From: Alopecurus myosuroides | Taxonomy: Eukaryota > Streptophyta > Magnoliopsida > Poales > Poaceae | DNA: 64,000 bases | Assembly (NCBI GenBank): GCA_028641055.1 | Contig: CM054062.1 | Location: 21,708,536-21,772,535 of the forward strand | Direction of reading: 5' to 3' | Shown here: positions 58,440-64,000 of the stretch, in pieces | How positions within the stretch are numbered: position 1 is the first letter of the stretch | How the letters are laid out: each line of letters starts with the position of its first letter | Position numbers and translations under genes: made by a program | The notes under the pieces: model-generated | The model's input: the letters and a program-made list of their open reading frames with translations, nothing else | Database searches by the model: none | Told to the model about the DNA's origin: nothing

Positions 58440-60832
58440 TGAAAGGGCATGGTGCCCCATGTGTGGTTTTCGTAATTGATGACAATCTCTAAGGACTAAT
58501 GGTTGCATAGAGCTATACTTGTAGAGTTTGTCCATAGGCAATGCTTGATGTCCATTTGTTGAATTCAAGATGACCAAGTGATGACCAAGGTGCTATTCAT
58601 GTGAATATCCCAATTTGGTCATGAGAGCGTTGACCATATTGCAAGTATGTCTTGAACAATAATGTTTACCTTCAAGACATCATTATTATGAAGAGAGAAG
58701 AAAAGATACAAAGTTGATCAAAGCAAAATGCTAAGCGATGGCTGAAGTTGATCAACTCACAAAGCTAGAATATGTACCATGTAGGATAATGTGTCGTAAG
58801 TAATTATTCATATAGCTTTGTGAACTAATCCATAATATATGTATGTGGTATATCTATGTGGGGTTAGGTATCTTTCCATGAGATTGCATCAAAAGGAAGA
58901 TTTCATATAGTCCATGGTGGACGACGTTACGTTGTGGTCGTCATCAAGTTTGAGAAGTGCAAGTACAAGAGTAGCATATCGAAGAGATCACATGCTTGGA
59001 TCTTTCCACCCTTTTGGAGATAATGTCCAAGTGAAGATGTACTTAAAAGTGCCTCCCTCATACGCTATGTATCTTCACCGAGCAAAGCGATATCAAGAAA
59101 GGTGTTCCATCTTGAGGAGATCAAGATCTTTATCATCTATGATCAAGTGGAATGCTCAACGAAAAGGTATGATATTGATAAGTTTTCTATTTTACCAGTT
59201 ACATAATATTAGGAGGGAGACCAGGTTATAGGATAGATAACCGTACTATCAAGAGGGGCTCTCATATTAGCGACTTGATCGTATCATTTGGAGAGAGCTC
59301 AAACCTTTGCATACTTGGCATAATATTTCTTGGTTCTTATTTTAGTTTTATCCATTTGTGGTTTTATAACTTTTCATGTGCTTCAATACAATCTCAAGTT
59401 CATAAAAAACGGGTTCCACATGAAAAACTTATTGCATTTTTCATATTGGAGGTTTTACTGATTGTTCCTTTATAGAGAGGTCAATTTTTTTTATCATTTG
59501 GTTTTATTATCCAGTGATGGACTACATGTTTCTTTTCATAATCTGGTAGTGCTCGTTGCGATTTCAATGAGCCCAATATCATCAAAACTGGAGTCCGAAG
59601 GTAAAAGATATCACGTTTTTACTATACTCCGGGACGTGCAGAAAAACCATCCTGTGAGGCTAGCCTGGCCGGGCGGATCTGTTAGGTGTCCGGCCTGCAC
59701 GCAGAGGCTAGCATAGTCCGGGCTCTCAGGGCGAGGCGTGTAGAGAAGCCAGCCCGAGAGGCCAACCAAGTCGGGTGGCATAGAACTTCCGAATGATTTC
59801 GGGCGGGGGGGGGGGGGGCTATTTAAGGGGTCTTCTTCCCCAATTGTTCCCCACTTCTCAAGGAAGTCCCACCCCACCACCACCACCATTATTTATGTAT
59901 GGGAGCTTTATTTCTCTCTATTTATCCATGATTCTTGACTCAGTGGGAAAAGAGAGAGGAGATCTAGATCTATTATTCCACCAATCCATCTCTCCTCTTA
60001 GTGAGGGGAAGTATTTGGATGTAGATTTTGTGGATTCATTTGTTAAGTTATTCCTTGTTCTTCCTCTCTTCTCCCCCCATAACATGTGTTGCTTTTGTGT
60101 CATTTGAGAGTGACGGATTTGAGCACTTGGTGTGTTCTTTCCATTGCATAATTTACATCGGTTTGAGTTCTCTACGGATTCGTTTGAGTGAAAGGTTGAG
60201 AAGCTTGTTACTCTTGGGGTACTTGGAGTGCCCTTGAGGTTGTTCTCTTGGGTACTTGGACTGCCCTAGACAGTTTACTGTTGCCTCGGAGCTTTGGAAT
60301 CTTTCGTGGCCTTGTTGCTATCTCGTAGTTTTAGTAGCTCGTGGGATATTATTGGGAGCCTCCAATTGAGTTGTGGAGATTGCCCCAACATTGTACGGGG
60401 TCGGTGTCCCCCTAAAAGGTCCCATAATGGATCATGGCACTCCTCATTGGTGGAGAAACAAGGAGAATAAAGTGATCCATTTGGCGCTTGGATTCATTGT
60501 GACTCCACACCTCTTCAACGGAGATTGGCTTCCATTGGGAAGTGAACTTAGGGATAAATTATCATCTCCACCGGTTATTTCTATACTCGATCTCCTTACT
60601 TATGTGATTTACATTGTGATATACATCGAGTTTGAAGTAACATATCTTGCTATCACATAGGTGTCTGAATTTTTTAGCATAAGTTGTTGGTGCCCATAGG
60701 CGAACCTAGTTTGTTCAGGTTCTGGATTGATAAATTAAACGCTAGTTTTATTCCGCATTTATTCAAGTCTTAACCGTAATTAATTTTAAACGCCTATTCG
60801 CGCCCCCTCTAGGTGACATCCATGTCCTTTCA
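58440..60832 (+). mobile_element. 5' LTR (2.4 kb) of a non-autonomous Copia-type element
   Basis: TGAAAGGGCATGGTGCCCC ... CATCCATGTCCTTTCA, 2393 bp, with TGAAAGG/CCTTTCA inverted ends, followed by a tRNA-Met PBS. The preceding AAGAG (58435-58439) is the left TSD; the right copy is beyond the window. A 14-base G run (59805-59818) with 'ctatttaagg' just after it probably marks its promoter. The ORFs within it are chance. Confidence 0.75.
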
Positions 60833-60834
60833 AT

Positions 60835-60847
60835 TGGTATCAGAGCC
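60835..60847 (+). other. Primer-binding site (tRNA-Met)
   Basis: TGGTATCAGAGCC, three bases after the LTR end; the standard initiator-Met PBS of plant retrotransposons. Confidence 0.85.
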
Positions 60848-60929
60848 GGTTCTCTCTTTATAGGGCTTCACCGCCTAGAGAGTAAGGGTGCCGCTTAGGA
60901 GATTAGTGTGTAATGACACTTTTATATTC

Positions 60930-63207
60930 GATGTTACAAATTATGATGCTTCGAAAATTAGTATGCTTAATAGTTTTAAGGACATGGGTCCAAATATATA
61001 GCAAATTGTATATATGGGGTTTTCTTCTCCAAAGGTCATATATTGTTCTTTAGAGGATGAGAAAAACTTATATCTCAATTCTCAAGCTACTAATGTGTTT
61101 TTAAAATATATGATCATTGTAGTTCTTGAGTCAATAATGCCATTTTGGAAAGCTCATGAGATATGGACCAAGCTTCAAGATAAATATAATGTGTCCAATA
61201 ATTGTGGGAATGATTATTCTCCCTCAACCTTCGGGACATATGACTTCTCTACTTCTTCTACATCACCAACATGTGTCAGGCCACAACATAATGATATGGT
61301 GAGTTGTGATAAGTATTACAATCTTGATAGTGGGCTCATTATTGATGATCCTTCACCTATATCTTATTGCAATTCTTCGTCTATGGACTTAAACACATTT
61401 AGAGCCCTAAATGATTTACATGCTTGTGCTTATAGTCCACATATCACATAACAATTTATTTTTTAAAATTTAATGGTGATATGATTGCTACATCTTGTTG
61501 CCATAATGAAAATGGTTTTATTTACTTTAGTCCTTGTGTTGCTAACCATGTAGAGGGAACACAACACTCCATGGAACATGATGTCGATTTGAATGATGCT
61601 TCAAGTAATGTATCATCATCTTATACCATATCTCACTTTGAACTTATGGTTAAAGCTCCAAAGGTAACTCTTACTTTGAACCCCAATGTATCTAATGATG
61701 GCAATGATGATGAAAATGAACATGATGATGATGATGATGATTCTTCCTCAATTGATAAGAGTAAAAATATTCATAGTATTCTTTATGATAATACGAATGC
61801 ATGTGCTAATTTCATGGAAATCATTAGTGCCTTTGTTAGGCGCAATCTCACCATTAAGGATTTGGAAGCATGCACTGATGAGTGTTATAGTCACGAGCGG
61901 GATAATTCGAATGACATTGAAAAACTAGAGGAAGCTCTTTTAGAATAACAAAGCACCAATGAATCTCTTGAAGAGACATTTACTCTAGAATTATCAAAAT
62001 TAAAGGAATCTCATGATAGAAATCTTGTGGCGGTTAATTTTCTTAAAATAAAAAATGATAAGCTAAAAGCTGCACATGCTCAACTTAAAGCATCATATTC
62101 AAAAGAGCTTGCCAAGTTGCCTTCTTCTATTGCTACTAATAATGATGTTTTGTGCTACTAACTTTATTTCTTGTGAAGCATCTACATTGAAGGAGAATGT
62201 TGAGCTAAGGGATCAACTTGAGTTGCTAACTAGCAATTATGGGAAATTAGAAGAAAGTCGTGAAAAGCTCTCAAGATCTCATGAGGATATTTTAGTCTCA
62301 CATGATAAGCTAAAGTTAGATCATGAGGCTATTATTACCAAGTTGATATCTTGTGAGCCTCATGTGTACATTAGCACAAACTCTACTCAAAATTATATTT
62401 TTCCTCGTGCTAGTACTAGTGATTCATCCAGTCATAATATCTCTACATCTTGAGATGAATCGCTTTCCATGCCTTTTTGCTCTAACAATTAAGCATAGGC
62501 TTCCTCTATTACTTGTGTTTATACTAACCATGTAGAGGAAATAAAAGAGCTCAAGGCCCAAGTTACTTCTTTCAAGAAAGACTTGGAAAAGCATCATGGG
62601 AAGTCCGCACTTGACAACATGTTGAGTGTGCCAAGATTTACCGATGACAAGAGTGGACTTGGATTCAACTCCAATAATAAAAAGAAATCCAATATCAAGA
62701 AGAATCATACGATCAACAATAACAAGGGCCAAGAACAAGTTAAGAATTCAGCCAAGATTGTTTGCTTCAAGTGCAAGGTTGAAGGTCACCATGTTAGATC
62801 TTGCCCGTTGAAGAAGAAGCCTCTTAGTGAGAAGAAACAAGGGAAACAACCACAAGTTTAATGTCATGCTCAACCTCAAGTTGAAGAAAGGCCTCTTACC
62901 AAGAAGAATCAAGATATAACTCCTCAAGTTGAAAAATCCGCTAATAAGAAAGGACGAAGCCAATGTTGCTACTTATGCCGTGAAAAGGGCCACTTTTCTT
63001 CTTCAAGCACAAATCTTACCTTATCCAACCCTATCATAATTGATGATGTTTATTCCCTTCGTAAGGATAAGATTGTCAATGTGTTTGCCAAATATGTTGA
63101 CACTCAAAGTGGTGTCAAGAAAAGAACCATTTCGGTTGCCAAGCCTATGGTCACTAACCTCTTAGATCCCAACTTGGTTGGGACCAACAAGATAAAACTT
63201 AATCAAT
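60930..63207 (+). pseudogene. Gag-like polyprotein of the non-autonomous Copia-type element
   Basis: The N-terminal part carries the Copia gag motif HEIWTKLQDKYNVS (about 61155-61195). A Ser/Asn/Asp-rich middle (poly-Asp at 61725-61740) and a long coiled coil follow (about 61960-62350, with ELRDQLELLTSNYGKLEESREKL-type heptads). Then come two zinc knuckles: CFKCKVEGHHVRSC (62764-62805, complete CCHC) and CYLCREKGHFSSSS (about 62968, last Cys lost). Stops occur at about 61005, 61449, 61946, 62158 and 62859. No protease, integrase or RT follows before the window ends. It would make only a particle protein. Confidence 0.7.
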
Positions 63208-63990
63208 AGGTGTTCTTGGAGTGCATTGGATACTTGGCTATCTCATGAATAATTAATTGATCTTCATCAATTATGTTCACTCAATCCAAGTCATTTGAAT
63301 CGTCATATATCTCATATCTAATGTATCTCCTTGCGATAACTTGTATTTAAATTATATAAATTGAAAGTTGCTTTCCCCTTGCATGTGTTAGTTTTTTTAT
63401 CTATCATGTGTTTGTATATGGTGTTATTATTAATTACCTATCTTGATTATTATGGTATGTGTTTCTTGGTTTGCACTCCATGTATTTGTTTTTTTTTGTG
63501 TTGAGCCTTTATTGTAATTATTATTTATTGTAATTGGCCCTTTGAGAGATTAATGGACTATCCCAGTTTGGGGGAGTGATATGCCTTTGGCTCCTCACTT
63601 TCCTAAATGTGTGTACATTAGGAATACCACCTATTATTAATATGACAAGATTATATAGCCTCCATGTGGTATGGAATTCTCATGATAAATTCAAATTCTG
63701 CAATGTTCAATAATTATCTCTTGTTGGATTTTATTTTACTATTGTGAAAAGAAATGGATTATCACATTATGGGGGAGTAATAAGCTATGTGCATATTACG
63801 ATCCTAGAAAATGTGAACACGTGAGGTAATTCCACTTAGAATTGATACTCTAAATTATCTTGTTCCTTTGTGGAACATTTAGCTCAAACAAGTTCCATAT
63901 TTGCTTACATGAGTTTATTCTCTTTTATTTTTGTTTCTTGGTTGTGAGAGGGTTTCCTGGTGTGGTTTTCCTGTGGGCTAGTATGTATTA
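63208..63990 (+). other. 3' non-coding part of the Copia-type element
   Basis: AT-rich, with two PPT-like tracts, 'tttgggggagtgat' (63569) and 'atgggggagtaat' (63770). Neither is followed by the TGAAAGGG LTR start, so the 3' LTR lies beyond the window or is lost. Confidence 0.4.
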
Positions 63991-64000
63991 CTCCCTCCGT
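63991..64000. mobile_element. Start of a Stowaway-like element, cut by the window
   Basis: TA followed by CTCCCTCCGT, the canonical Stowaway terminus; only 10 bp are inside the window. Confidence 0.5.

Noticed and set aside
59805..59818. 14-base G run as a regulatory G-quadruplex
   Set aside because: A single homopolymer in an LTR of variable quality; slippage or assembly error is as likely.

Overview
This is repeat-dominated nuclear DNA from a grass, most likely a Pooideae species (wheat, barley, oat and ryegrass relatives). Three things point there: LTRs that begin TGATACGT, like the Sabrina/WHAM-type elements of these grasses; CACTA transposons with 'tagtcccggtt' subterminal repeats; and a Copia LTR that begins like BARE/Angela LTRs. 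These family names come from memory and were not searched. I see no rRNA genes, tRNA genes or CRISPR arrays. The only host gene that looks functional is an intronless UDP-glycosyltransferase on the minus strand (55448-56899) with a good TATA box.

Left part (1-12.5 kb): a LINE 3' end; fragments and one solo copy of TGATACGT-type LTRs; three MITEs (one TTA-flanked Tourist-like, two Stowaway-like); a low-complexity block; and a minus-strand non-autonomous gypsy-type element (LTR 10093-11741, PBS, interior) that sits inside the 5' LTR of a second, plus-strand TGATACGT element called 'A' here.

Middle (12.5-35.8 kb): element A carries two further retrotransposons. One is a complete Tat-lineage Ty3/gypsy element (12527-27192, TSD GGTAC, 543-bp LTRs about 2% diverged). 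It holds gag-pol on the plus strand and a six-exon antisense gene with its own TATA box. A 2.5-kb CACTA transposon (20486-22985) that carries a DEDD 3'-5' exonuclease pseudogene is nested between the two. The other is the 3' half of another Tat-like element (about 29990-35392). It has lost gag-pol but keeps an antisense gene of the same kind, with no premature stop in my exon model.

35.8-48.5 kb: a chromovirus-like gypsy gag-pro-RT remnant is split by element A, by a 1.4-kb solo LTR and by a 1.33-kb Copia solo LTR (TSD CCGGA). Next comes a defective 7.3-kb CACTA transposon (40204-47515) with a deleted TNP2 transposase, a convergent second ORF and an Ulp1 protease fragment.

48.5-64 kb: a UGT gene fragment; a 6.6-kb Copia element with short LTRs (48685-55293, TSD CATAC) and decayed coding; the intact UGT gene; a hAT-type MITE with an 8-bp TSD; a Copia gag fragment; and, inserted into that fragment, the 2.4-kb 5' LTR and gag-like interior of a Copia-type element that runs past the window. 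A Stowaway-like end closes the window.

The most interesting content is the pair of spliced antisense genes with their own promoters inside the Tat elements, and the exonuclease gene carried by a CACTA transposon. In both antisense genes the predicted exons join in a single reading frame across every junction; the second needs a suboptimal splice acceptor at one of them.
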